A stretch of 64,000 nt of DNA from Paenibacillus sp. DMB20 (lineage in GTDB: Bacteria; Bacillota; Bacilli; Paenibacillales; Paenibacillaceae). The stretch covers positions 62,001 to 126,000 of the forward strand of contig NZ_LAZU01000029.1 in the NCBI RefSeq assembly GCF_000987955.1, read 5' to 3'. The notes below the pieces were generated by a model that saw only the letters and a program-made list of their open reading frames with translations, made no database searches and was not told the DNA's origin. Shown in pieces: positions 1-7,650 of the stretch (position 1 is the stretch's first letter; each line of letters starts with the position of its first letter). The translations under genes and the position numbers were made by a program.

Positions 1-1
1 G

Positions 2-955
2 TTATGATAGCACCGTGCGAATGTAATGCTGCAGGAATGCCTCTTCACGGACCTGCATGCAGACAGAGGCATTGGTCCGTGACTGCGGGCGTCTGAAGTC
101 GACCAGCGTTGCTCCGGAAGATAACGGCCCCTTTGTTTCAACATAGACGTAATAATCCTCCATCTCCACAAGGGAAGCATCCTCGACGACAGCTAGCGCC
201 AGCGGATCATGCATTAGCCGGTATTTGCCCTCGTTCAAGCGGTCGCTTGCCTCAAAGCTGAATGTGAATATATGATGCATGAATGCTCTTAGTTCTGCCT
301 GTTCATCCGTGAAGCCGTCCATGAGCTGTTGATAATGAGCCTCGCCGAATTTTGCCTTCCCGGTCACGTCCAGGCCTACCATCGTAATCGGAATCCCGGA
401 CTCGAACACCCGGTGCGCCGCTTCGGGATCGCCGTGGATGTTGGCCTCGGACACGGGCGTGATATTGCCCGGCACCTTGATGGCCCCTCCCATCAGCACC
501 AGCTTGGCTTTCTGCGCGATCGACGGGTCTTTGGCGAGCGCCACCGCCAAATTGGTCAGCCTGCCGGTGAAGACCAGCGTAATGTCATGCGCCTGTTCCC
601 GCATCTTCCGCACGATGAAATCAGATGCCCTCTCGTTCACCGGCGATTGGCGCGCCTCCGGCAGTTCATATCCGGCCAGGCCGTTGGCTCCATGAATGGC
701 GGTTACGTTCTCCCGGCGGGGGCGAAACAAAGGGGCATCCGCTCCCATGGCAACGGGAATGTCGTACCGGGGCCGAGCCAATTCGAGCACCTGGAGCGTA
801 TTCTTCGTCGCCTGCTTCACGTCCACATTGCCGAATACCGTTGTAATGCCTTCTATATGCAGCTTATCGGACTTCACGGCAAAGATGAGCGCCAGGGCAT
901 CATCCACGCCGGTATCCACATCCAAGAGGATGTGTTTAACCTGCTCCTGCTCCAT
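2..955 (-). CDS. Inosine-uridine preferring nucleoside hydrolase family protein
   Basis: The 317-residue protein belongs to the IUNH family, which cleaves the N-glycosidic bond of ribonucleosides to a free base and ribose. The N-terminus carries the family calcium/ribose motif DVDTGVDDALAL (Asp12, Asp14, Asp18, Asp19) and the C-terminal part has the HDPLALA segment that holds the conserved His-Asp. Length is normal for the family and no signal peptide is seen, so it acts in the cytosol. The start follows GGGAG about 10 bases upstream. It is the last gene of the minus-strand run deoD, ECF S, T, A, A', which points to hydrolysis of nucleosides imported by that transporter. Substrate preference (purine or pyrimidine) cannot be read from sequence. 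The stop codon lies at the very edge of the window. Confidence 0.93.
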   Translation of the reverse strand: MEQEQVKHILLDVDTGVDDALALIFAVKSDKLHIEGITTVFGNVDVKQATKNTLQVLELARPRYDIPVAMGADAPLFRPRRENVTAIHGANGLAGYELPEARQSPVNERASDFIVRKMREQAHDITLVFTGRLTNLAVALAKDPSIAQKAKLVLMGGAIKVPGNITPVSEANIHGDPEAAHRVFESGIPITMVGLDVTGKAKFGEAHYQQLMDGFTDEQAELRAFMHHIFTFSFEASDRLNEGKYRLMHDPLALAVVEDASLVEMEDYYVYVETKGPLSSGATLVDFRRPQSRTNASVCMQVREEAFLQHYIRTVLS

Positions 956-977
956 ATCGTTGTCACTCCCTTATTCC

Positions 978-1784
978 TCACTTAAGCTTGGCAAGCTCGT
1001 CTGCAAGCTCCGGTATCGCCAGAATGTTATGGCCGATATCCAGGGAGTGGCTGAGCCTGCTGATATGCGGCTGCTTCAGCATCGCCTGCTCCAGCACATC
1101 CAGATTCCAGAAGATGGTTCGCTTGTCGTCATCCGCAATAACCTGACGGTTCGCCATGACGATGACCCGCTGGAAGTTGTTCACGACAAATTCCATATCA
1201 TGCGTGATGGTGATGATGGTTTTTCCTTCCTGGTTTAAAGCCTCGATCAGATGGGCGAGCCGCGCCATGGCCGGAAGATCCTGACCTGCCGTCGGCTCAT
1301 CCAGAATGATAACGCTGGAATCCATCGCAATGACGGAGGCAATCGTTACGAATTTACGCATGGAATAGGGCAGGTTGTACGGATTGTCCTTAAGAAACGG
1401 AACGACGCCTGCCAGTTCTGCCGCCTTCATGACGTTCGCTTTGACCTGTTCTTCCGGCAGGCCCAGCTTGCGAGGTCCGAATTCAATCTCGCTGTACACA
1501 TCGTTATGAAAAATCTGGTCGTCTGGGTTCTGGAATACATAGCCCACCTTTCTTGATATTTGGGCGGTGGTATAATCCCGTGTATTCCAGCCGTCGATGA
1601 CGACATCCCCCTCGGAGGGCTTGAGCAGCCCGTTCATCATCTTGACGGTGGTCGTTTTACCCGCCCCGTTCTGGCCGACAATGGCAACGGATTCGCCCTT
1701 TCGGAAGGACATGTTGACGCCGTCCACCGCTTTGTAGCCGTTTGGGTAGGCGAAGGAAACATTCGTCAAAGTCAGAAAGCTCAT
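978..1784 (-). CDS. ECF transporter ATPase subunit with degenerate signature motif
   Basis: This 268-residue ABC ATPase is one of two adjacent ECF-type energy-coupling ATPases. Walker A is GQNGAGKTT (about residue 37), the Q-loop/coupling segment is GYVFQNPDDQIF and Walker B is VIILDEPTAG. The usual ABC signature LSGGQ is replaced by LPYSMRKFVTIAS, so one composite ATP site of the heterodimer may be impaired. It overlaps the preceding ATPase gene by four bases (ATGA type), implying translational coupling. With its partner it should power the T and S membrane subunits encoded upstream. The assignment to the ECF class rests on sequence style and on the neighbouring T component. Confidence 0.9.
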   Translation of the reverse strand: MSFLTLTNVSFAYPNGYKAVDGVNMSFRKGESVAIVGQNGAGKTTTVKMMNGLLKPSEGDVVIDGWNTRDYTTAQISRKVGYVFQNPDDQIFHNDVYSEIEFGPRKLGLPEEQVKANVMKAAELAGVVPFLKDNPYNLPYSMRKFVTIASVIAMDSSVIILDEPTAGQDLPAMARLAHLIEALNQEGKTIITITHDMEFVVNNFQRVIVMANRQVIADDDKRTIFWNLDVLEQAMLKQPHISRLSHSLDIGHNILAIPELADELAKLK

Positions 1785-2641
1785 GCGTTAACCCCCTTCT
1801 TCATCCATGTCTTCACGGCATCAATGGCTTCTTTTTCGGTTAACGGGATGCTGCCAAGATCCATTCCCCGTTTGCGCATGTCCAGGCCGAACAGCGAATA
1901 TTGGGGAAGTGCAGCTCCGAATGCCAGGGCACGCTCATCGGTGAGAATCTCCTTTGAGCTGCCTCGCATGGCCACTTCACCCTCGTTCAGCAGGATGACA
2001 TCGTCGGCATATTCGGCAATCAGCTCGATTTTGTGCTCGACGAGAATAATGGTTTTTCCCTTATTCTTCATCAGCTCGATAATCTTGAACACTTCTTCCG
2101 TTCCCTTCGGATCAAGCTGCGAGGTCGGCTCGTCAATCACCAGCACATCTGGCTCCATGACGATGATGGAAGCGAGCGCAACCCGCTGCTTCTGGCCGCC
2201 GGAGAGCTCGAACGGGTTTTTCTCCCGCAAATAATCGATCTCCAGCATTTTGATGACCTGATCCACCTTCTCCCGGATAAGTACGGGCTCCATGCCCAGA
2301 TTTTCAAGGCCGAATGCAATCTCTTCAAACACGTTATCCTTCACGCCGCTGATCTGCGTAAAAGGATTCTGGAACACATAGCCGATTTTTTGGGAGAGCT
2401 CGCCCATTTCCCATTCGCGGATATCCTTGCCTTCGATCAGCACCTCGCCGCGCAGATCTCCCTTATAGAAGTGGGGGATAAACCCGCGGATGACATTGCA
2501 CAGGGTCGTTTTTCCGCCTCCGTTGGCTCCGATCAGCGCATACAGCTTGCCTCTTTCGATCGTTACATTCACGTTCTTGAGTGCATCGGACTCGCTGATC
2601 GGATATTGGTAGGATAGATTCTTGATCGTAATGATACTCAT
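1781..2641 (-). CDS. ECF transporter ATPase subunit (canonical)
   Basis: A 286-residue ABC ATPase with all canonical motifs: Walker A GANGGGKTT near residue 40, Q-loop GYVFQNPFTQISG, signature LSGGQKQRVALAS, Walker B VLVIDEPTSQLD and the switch histidine in ILVEHK. It pairs with the downstream ATPase, whose signature motif is degenerate. It overlaps the T-component gene by four bases upstream and the other ATPase by four bases downstream, so the three genes are translated as a tightly coupled block. Role: ATP hydrolysis for group II or dedicated ECF-type import, here probably of a nucleoside because salvage enzymes flank the set. Confidence 0.92.
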   Translation of the reverse strand: MSIITIKNLSYQYPISESDALKNVNVTIERGKLYALIGANGGGKTTLCNVIRGFIPHFYKGDLRGEVLIEGKDIREWEMGELSQKIGYVFQNPFTQISGVKDNVFEEIAFGLENLGMEPVLIREKVDQVIKMLEIDYLREKNPFELSGGQKQRVALASIIVMEPDVLVIDEPTSQLDPKGTEEVFKIIELMKNKGKTIILVEHKIELIAEYADDVILLNEGEVAMRGSSKEILTDERALAFGAALPQYSLFGLDMRKRGMDLGSIPLTEKEAIDAVKTWMKKGVNA

Positions 2642-3387
2642 AGCGCAACTCTCCAGACGATTAAGATAGCAAGCAGTACGACCAGCAGAATTCGAACCAG
2701 CCGGTCATGCTTTGTTTTCTCCAGTTTGTAGATGCTGCTTTTTTTGACGTTGGCCGAGAAGGCTCTCGACTCCAGCGTCAATACCCGTTCCTCTGTGCTT
2801 GCCACGGATCCGAGGATGAGCGGACTAAGGGTCGGCAGGAAGGCCTTCATGCGGACAAGCAGCTTGCCTTCGGTTTCAACGCCTCTTGTTTTTTGGGCGT
2901 CCATGATGACGTGGGTCAGTTTTTTCATCTCCGGAATGAGCTGCAAGGTGGACAAGATGACATAGGTTACTTTGGACGGCAGGCCGACCTGTTCCAGGGA
3001 ATGGACCAAATCCTTGACCTTGGTGATGCGGAAGAACAGAATGAAGGCCGATGCTACCGCGACGATTTTGGATGTCAGAAACAGGGCGAACTCAAGTCCT
3101 TCCCGCTTGATGGAGAAGATGCTCCAGCTCCACAGAATGTCGTTGCCGGGATAGAAGAAGCTCTGCAGGATAAAGATGAACACAACGATCATCAGCAGAG
3201 CCTTGATCGCCAGATTGGAAAACTCCTTAAAGCTGCCGGCGAAGTAGGCCAGCACCATGCAAATCGGCAGAACGGCGTAGCTGAACCCGTAGCCGGGCAC
3301 GATAAATGCGGCCAAACATAGAGCGATGGTAATCATAAACTTGGTTGTTGGATAAAGACGGCTTAACATAGCCTGTTCGTTATTCAC
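2638..3387 (-). CDS. ECF transporter T component (EcfT-like)
   Basis: This integral membrane protein has several hydrophobic helices and the two cytoplasmic charged stretches typical of CbiQ/EcfT proteins, including ARG-like coupling segments (QKTRGVETEG and TLESRAFSA near the C-terminus). It links S component movement to ATP hydrolysis. An upstream ATG exists at 3414, but a strong AAAGGAGGGGG lies eight bases before the GTG at 3387, so I place the start there (protein begins VNNEQAML). The 3' end overlaps the canonical ATPase gene by four bases. Neighbours are the S component upstream and the two ATPases downstream, which makes a full ECF set. Confidence 0.9.
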   Translation of the reverse strand: MNNEQAMLSRLYPTTKFMITIALCLAAFIVPGYGFSYAVLPICMVLAYFAGSFKEFSNLAIKALLMIVVFIFILQSFFYPGNDILWSWSIFSIKREGLEFALFLTSKIVAVASAFILFFRITKVKDLVHSLEQVGLPSKVTYVILSTLQLIPEMKKLTHVIMDAQKTRGVETEGKLLVRMKAFLPTLSPLILGSVASTEERVLTLESRAFSANVKKSSIYKLEKTKHDRLVRILLVVLLAILIVWRVAL

Positions 3388-3431
3388 AAGAACCCCCTCC
3401 TTTTGGAAGCGCATCCATTACTGGCTGCACG

Positions 3432-4031
3432 TCATTTCTTTTTGATGAAAATCGCGCCGTAGTTCAGCTTGGACAAGTATCTCGGGGACATCTTCATCAC
3501 GATGACAAAGGCAATGACGTTGCTGATGATTTTGTCGACGCTTTCCACCAGGATTTTGGTTGAGAATACCGCCGTCCAGATCTGCTGACCGGAGGCCAGG
3601 AATGTAGCAACCACGGCATCCGAAGAGTTGCCGGTCGCTCCGCCGAACATCAGCACCTGGATCGGAGAGGCCACGATCAGCACGGTCAGTACGACGGCGA
3701 ATGAAGACAAGACCACTTTCCACAGCTTCGTATACATGCCTCTCATGGAGAGCAGGCCGACCACCAGACCGACGGCCATTTGTACGGGCGTAAATGCGAA
3801 CGAGACCGGATTCGTTATGCCCACGACGAGATTGGTGCTCGCTCCCGTAACCATGCCGACCCAAGGACCGCCGATCATGGCCGTCAGAATCGTCCCGATG
3901 GTGTTCAGGTAAATCGGCAGCTTGAGCAGCAGTATAATTTGCGCACCGACAAAGTTGATGGCGATACCGATCGGGATCAACAAAATGGCCAACAACGAAA
4001 AATCATATTTTAATCCGCGTTTGATTCCCAT
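3432..4031 (-). CDS. ECF transporter S component, probable nucleoside-specific
   Basis: A 199-residue, very hydrophobic protein with about six predicted membrane helices, the size of an ECF substrate-binding S component. Features include LPIYLNTIGTILTAMIGGPW and GASTNLVVGITNPVSFAF. It starts at an ATG eight bases after AGGGGG. It lies between deoD and the ecfT-like gene in one operon with two nucleoside-cleaving enzymes, so a nucleoside or purine base is the likely substrate; this is inference from context, since S components cannot be assigned a substrate from sequence alone. No paralogous S gene is present in the window, so this looks like a dedicated (group I) transporter. Confidence 0.82.
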   Translation of the reverse strand: MGIKRGLKYDFSLLAILLIPIGIAINFVGAQIILLLKLPIYLNTIGTILTAMIGGPWVGMVTGASTNLVVGITNPVSFAFTPVQMAVGLVVGLLSMRGMYTKLWKVVLSSFAVVLTVLIVASPIQVLMFGGATGNSSDAVVATFLASGQQIWTAVFSTKILVESVDKIISNVIAFVIVMKMSPRYLSKLNYGAIFIKKK

Positions 4032-4071
4032 TGATTATTCCCCCTAGAGCATAGTTTGTTTTCAGCAATCC

Positions 4072-4781
4072 CTATTCGTCAGCCAAGATGGTATGGAGCG
4101 CGACCTCGACCATGTCGTGGAAAGACTTCTCGCTGTCTTGATGGGACGAGCGTTCATTGTTCAGCAGATGACTGCCTACTGTTAAAATGGATAGGGCCCG
4201 TACGCCGTATTTAGCAGCCAGCGTGTACAGGGCGGCACTTTCCATCTCGACCGCGAGCACGCCGAAATCCATAAATTTATGAAGGCGATCCAAAGTTTCT
4301 CTATAGAATTCATCGGAATTATAAATATTGCCGACAAAGACATTGACTTGCTTCTCCTGAGCCAGTTGATGGGCTTTGCTTAACATGCCGTAATCGGCGT
4401 CGGCGCGTAATTGCAGCCATAAAATATTTTTTCCATCAGATTGCTGTCAGAAGATACGGCTTGGGCCAGTACGATGTCGCGGACTTGAAGCTTTTTTTGC
4501 ATGGCGCCGCATGTACCGATGCGGATCAGCTTTTTGACCCCGTAATCCTGAATCAGCTCTGTGGCATAAATACTCATGGTCGGGTTGCCCATTCCTGTGC
4601 CTTGGACAGAAACCGGGACCCCTTTATAAAGGCCGGTGTACCCATACATGCCTCTCACTTCGTTGTAACAATACAGCTCCTCCAAAAAGTGCTCTGCTAC
4701 AAACTTCGCCCGCAGCGGATCGCCGGGCAGCAGCACGCGTTCTGCGATGTCTCCCTGTTTTGCTCCCAAATGTATACTCAT
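4072..4781 (-). pseudogene. deoD: Purine nucleoside phosphorylase DeoD, single-base frameshift
   Basis: Two consecutive reading frames together make a full-length (about 235 residue) DeoD-type purine nucleoside phosphorylase, which converts purine ribo/deoxynucleosides plus phosphate to base and sugar-1-phosphate. The first part (start at 4781 after AGGAGG) holds the phosphate-binding [10 protein letters not shown] and [10 protein letters not shown] motifs; the second holds VEMESAALYTLAAKYG and LTVGSHLL. Frame one runs NYAPT then garbage and a stop; frame two resumes at [14 protein letters not shown]. Restoring one G near 4396-4400 (ACGCCGAT to ACGGCCGAT) joins them exactly. Either a real inactivation or a sequencing/assembly deletion. 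It heads the nucleoside uptake operon. Confidence 0.9.
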
Positions 4782-4813
4782 CTTGCTCCTCCTGCCTACT
4801 GGCCTCCCTCTTG

Positions 4814-4827
4814 AGAAAGCGCTTTAT
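4814..4827 (-). promoter_or_regulatory. Candidate catabolite-responsive element (cre)
   Basis: AGAAAGCGCTTTAT is a near-palindrome close to the CcpA cre consensus TGWAARCGYTWNCW. It lies about 33 bases upstream of the deoD start, in the leader or promoter of the nucleoside operon, where CcpA binding would repress. The two outer bases differ from consensus. Confidence 0.5.
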
Positions 4828-4892
4828 TAACTGTCTGCCTTCATCATAGTAAGAATCAGAGGGATAACCAAGACCAGAATGTTACGGAGCTT

Positions 4893-4930
4893 AACGGAAA
4901 AATGCAACCATGAGGTCTCATGGTTGCATT
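4893..4930 (-). terminator. Rho-independent terminator of the Mga/PRD-like regulator
   Basis: A perfect 14-base-pair stem (AATGCAACCATGAG paired with CTCATGGTTGCATT, two-base loop) is followed on the minus strand by a T-run. The regulator's stop codon lies inside the stem. Confidence 0.85.
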
Positions 4931-6369
4931 AATTCCTTGCGGATATTTTCCAGGTCCCGTTTGGTCGGTATCGTTGAAATGATGACCACGGGTACCGTAT
5001 TCAGCTCAACGGGAAACGTGCTGATCACAAAATCGATGCCGTGCTTCCGAATCATCTCATCGGTAAGACCCTCCATAATGGAGGTATTGATGATCAGCTC
5101 GTCGCCGATTTCATTCTTGATGAGCTTGGCCACGTAATGGCGGATGGAGAATTCCTCGCCGATCAGCAGAAACGCCTTTTTGCTGTTATAGCGCAAGCTG
5201 GAGCCGATCAATAGCGTCAGCTTCGTCAGATGATAGTCGTTATACAGAATACCGGGATACCGCTGTCCCCATTCCTGCATGCAGCTCTTTACGCTTTGGT
5301 ACATGGGACGGCATTCTTTTTGGACATAATCTGTCAGGCTGCTTGTCGAGATCGCTATCATATCGGGAAGCGCATTTTCCAGCCGGAGCTTCTCGAAGAA
5401 ATCTCCGATTTCCCAGATGAACCGGTCGTTCATATCAATGGCAGGGAACGCGGCAAGCGCCAGCATGAGAAAATGATTGACGATTTGATATTTTTCCTCT
5501 TGGATCTGCACGAGATTTGTTTTCTCCATCGATATCATCGTGCTGACTTTCGCGTCATCATAATAGTTGTATTGGCCCAAATTGAACATGGTTTGAAGAA
5601 ACCGGATTTCGTCCAGCGGCAAATGAATGGCGTACCGCTGCTCCAGCGCTCCGGCCAAGGCGGCAACGGACGGGTGAAGCATGCTGCTCTCCCAGTCATA
5701 GTGCCCTTTGGGAACGTCCGCATATTTGCCCTGCAGCACTCTGGTGATCATGATCGCCGCCAGAAAGGACAGGCTTCGCTTGGCATTGAGAAAATACACG
5801 ATGTCGTTCTCCGACTCGATCGTCGTAATGTATTCATGGATCTGAGCTTGGTCCATGTTAACGAATGGCCAACCGGAAAATTCGTAGGCATCGTAATATA
5901 ATTTCCAGTAAAAATAACGGATATTGATTTCAGTGCCTTTGACCTCGGGCATGGAATACGCGATCCGCAAATGGTATCGCTTCAATTCATGGTTGTTCAA
6001 CCGGATAATCAGCTTTTTCAGCGAGGAAGAGCTCATATACAGCTTGTCGGCCAGCTCTTCCAGTGAGTAGTGTCCCCCCTCGGCGAATAGCAAATCGAGC
6101 AGTTGATAGAAGGTTCTCTGCCTGTACATGGAGGAAATGACTTCGCCAATCGCCACATTCCGTTTCTCATAATGGAGAATGACGCCTTTTCCCCGGGAAA
6201 TCTCAATATGAATCGAAGGAGGAAGCTCCTGCTTGGTTTCGTCGATAATTTTACGGATCGTTTTGTCCGATACGCCAATCTGCTCCTCAATCTCGGCCAG
6301 GGTAAACCATCGATATTCGGAATCGAGCAGGGTCAACAGCTTTTGGGTCAATATAAATTCCTTTTCCAT
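4918..6369 (-). CDS. Mga/PRD-type transcriptional regulator with EIIB-like C-terminus
   Basis: A 483-residue regulator. Residues 1-60 form a winged HTH (TLAEIEEQIGVSDKTIRKII) and a second HTH follows at about 95-145 (YSLEELADKLYMSSSSLKKL). The middle is a long helical PRD/Mga-like region and the last ~90 residues (KKAFLLIGEEF onward) resemble a PTS EIIB-like fold, as in Mga and MtlR/BglG-type activators. Such proteins usually act as DNA-binding activators tuned by PTS phosphorylation, although conserved PRD histidines are not obvious here. It lies directly upstream of the nucleoside operon on the same strand but is separated from it by its own terminator, so it is a plausible but unproven regulator of that operon. 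Confidence 0.75.
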   Translation of the reverse strand: MEKEFILTQKLLTLLDSEYRWFTLAEIEEQIGVSDKTIRKIIDETKQELPPSIHIEISRGKGVILHYEKRNVAIGEVISSMYRQRTFYQLLDLLFAEGGHYSLEELADKLYMSSSSLKKLIIRLNNHELKRYHLRIAYSMPEVKGTEINIRYFYWKLYYDAYEFSGWPFVNMDQAQIHEYITTIESENDIVYFLNAKRSLSFLAAIMITRVLQGKYADVPKGHYDWESSMLHPSVAALAGALEQRYAIHLPLDEIRFLQTMFNLGQYNYYDDAKVSTMISMEKTNLVQIQEEKYQIVNHFLMLALAAFPAIDMNDRFIWEIGDFFEKLRLENALPDMIAISTSSLTDYVQKECRPMYQSVKSCMQEWGQRYPGILYNDYHLTKLTLLIGSSLRYNSKKAFLLIGEEFSIRHYVAKLIKNEIGDELIINTSIMEGLTDEMIRKHGIDFVISTFPVELNTVPVVIISTIPTKRDLENIRKELMQP

Positions 6370-6467
6370 GCGTCTGTTCTCTCCCTTACTGAACGAGTCG
6401 GTTAGATGTCAGTCGTCTCACAAGTTGATAGACCTAAGTATGGGACGGAATGTGCGTATTTATAAAT

Positions 6468-6510
6468 AGCCGCGTAAAACATTCGGAAGGCTTCCCGTTT
6501 CACGCGGCTT
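6468..6510. other. Nested inverted repeat in the 6370-6732 intergenic region
   Basis: AGCCGCGTAAAAC pairs with GTTTCACGCGGCT and encloses a shorter palindrome (GGAAGCCTTCC). Neither side has a clear T-run, so it may be a leader structure, a protein-binding site or an old terminator. The rest of the 363-base gap between two divergent genes shows no gene. Confidence 0.45.
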
Positions 6511-6732
6511 ACAGTCCATGTACTTTTTCTTATTTTAATAGATATGTTCCTCGACAAGTATGCTTATAAGTAATGGTAATGGGCTCTGGAGTTTTAATCA
6601 ATCGGTATATGCGAGAAGCCTTCGGTCGTATGAAACGAAAGGGAGCGGCATAAATGCCTTTTTCGTGATATAGTGGGAATGACAATTTATGGTTGGTTGT
6701 GAAGATTATTGTGGAAAATGAGGTCGGAAAAT

Positions 6733-7494
6733 ATGATAAAAGAGCTCGCCGAATATTTAAACGAATGCGAAATCGAGATTAGAGCCGTCGAAGGTTTATC
6801 CTTACCGATTGCAAAAGAAGAACATCGAAGCCTTCTCATACTTCCAAGCTTTAATATTTTGGAGATGATGGAGGAAGCGGTAGAAGATGCCGGTTCGCTT
6901 TCATCCTATGTACGCCACCAGCTGGAGGAGGCAAGCGGTTTGCAGGTTGATGACGCATGGCGGATAATAGTGGAATCCGAGTTGGCTTACTCCGATCTTT
7001 CACCGGAACAGAAAGACATGAACGGTAAAGACTTCGAAGAGATTTTTAAAGCCTATGCTTTATTGTGGGAAGATAGCTCCCTTCTGAACGAGCAAATTTG
7101 CGATTCAGCAACAGCGCCTTTTTCGATAAATTCTGATTGGATCGAGCAGAGATCAGAAAATGACGAAATCATCATTCTTCATTTACCTGTCCGTTCGGGG
7201 TATGAAGCACCTTTATGGATTCCGATGGGAGGATTTAATGAATGTCCTCTGCCTCTATATCAATCGCTTATCTTTAAGCATTGGCAGGATCGGTACGATA
7301 TAACGCCGCTTGCCGTGTCGGAAGATACATGGATCATTCAAGCCGGCAAATGTCCTGAAACCGAGGAAGAAGCCTTAAGGCTGGCCAAGGAGCATTTTAT
7401 TTTTTGCAGTTATGCGTTGGAAGGCTGCCCTACGCTCGGGCATTATGCAGATGATTTGATGAAGCACAAGGTTTGGTATTTTTGGTGGGATTAA
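6733..7494 (+). CDS. DUF4253 domain-containing protein
   Basis: A soluble, acidic protein of about 253 residues with no signal peptide. The C-terminal third, from IPMGGFNECP through to the terminal HKVWYFWWD, matches the DUF4253 family, whose members typically end in a tryptophan-rich FWWD. The function of the family is unknown; members occur beside SUKH-type and other immunity-like genes. I take ATG 6733 as start because GAGGT lies eight bases upstream; TTG 6709 would add eight residues but has no ribosome binding site. The gene stands alone between two intergenic regions and ends in a good terminator. Confidence 0.78.
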   Translation: MIKELAEYLNECEIEIRAVEGLSLPIAKEEHRSLLILPSFNILEMMEEAVEDAGSLSSYVRHQLEEASGLQVDDAWRIIVESELAYSDLSPEQKDMNGKDFEEIFKAYALLWEDSSLLNEQICDSATAPFSINSDWIEQRSENDEIIILHLPVRSGYEAPLWIPMGGFNECPLPLYQSLIFKHWQDRYDITPLAVSEDTWIIQAGKCPETEEEALRLAKEHFIFCSYALEGCPTLGHYADDLMKHKVWYFWWD

Positions 7495-7520
7495 AGCCAG
7501 GGGCCACAACCACAATTGGA

Positions 7521-7570
7521 AAAAGCTGTCCGGAAAGTAGAAAGTCTACTTTTTAGGACAGCTTCTTTAA
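7521..7570 (+). terminator. Rho-independent terminator after the DUF4253 gene
   Basis: Two stacked stems, AAGCTGTCC with GGACAGCTT and AGTAGA with TCTACT, are followed by CTTTAA. The terminator lies between the DUF4253 gene and the convergent kinase gene and may serve both strands. Confidence 0.8.
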
Positions 7571-7650
7571 TGTTCTACGTCATATCCGTTTTTAGCGCAT
7601 GATATCAAAATGATCTATATCGAGAGTACCATCGGAAGATTCTCCAGCGC

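Noticed and set aside
329..985. A 218-codon plus-strand frame over the nucleoside hydrolase
   Set aside because: Antisense shadow of a well-supported gene.
4782..4900. Possible purine riboswitch upstream of deoD
   Set aside because: The leader is short and shows no purine aptamer elements; only a cre-like site is visible.
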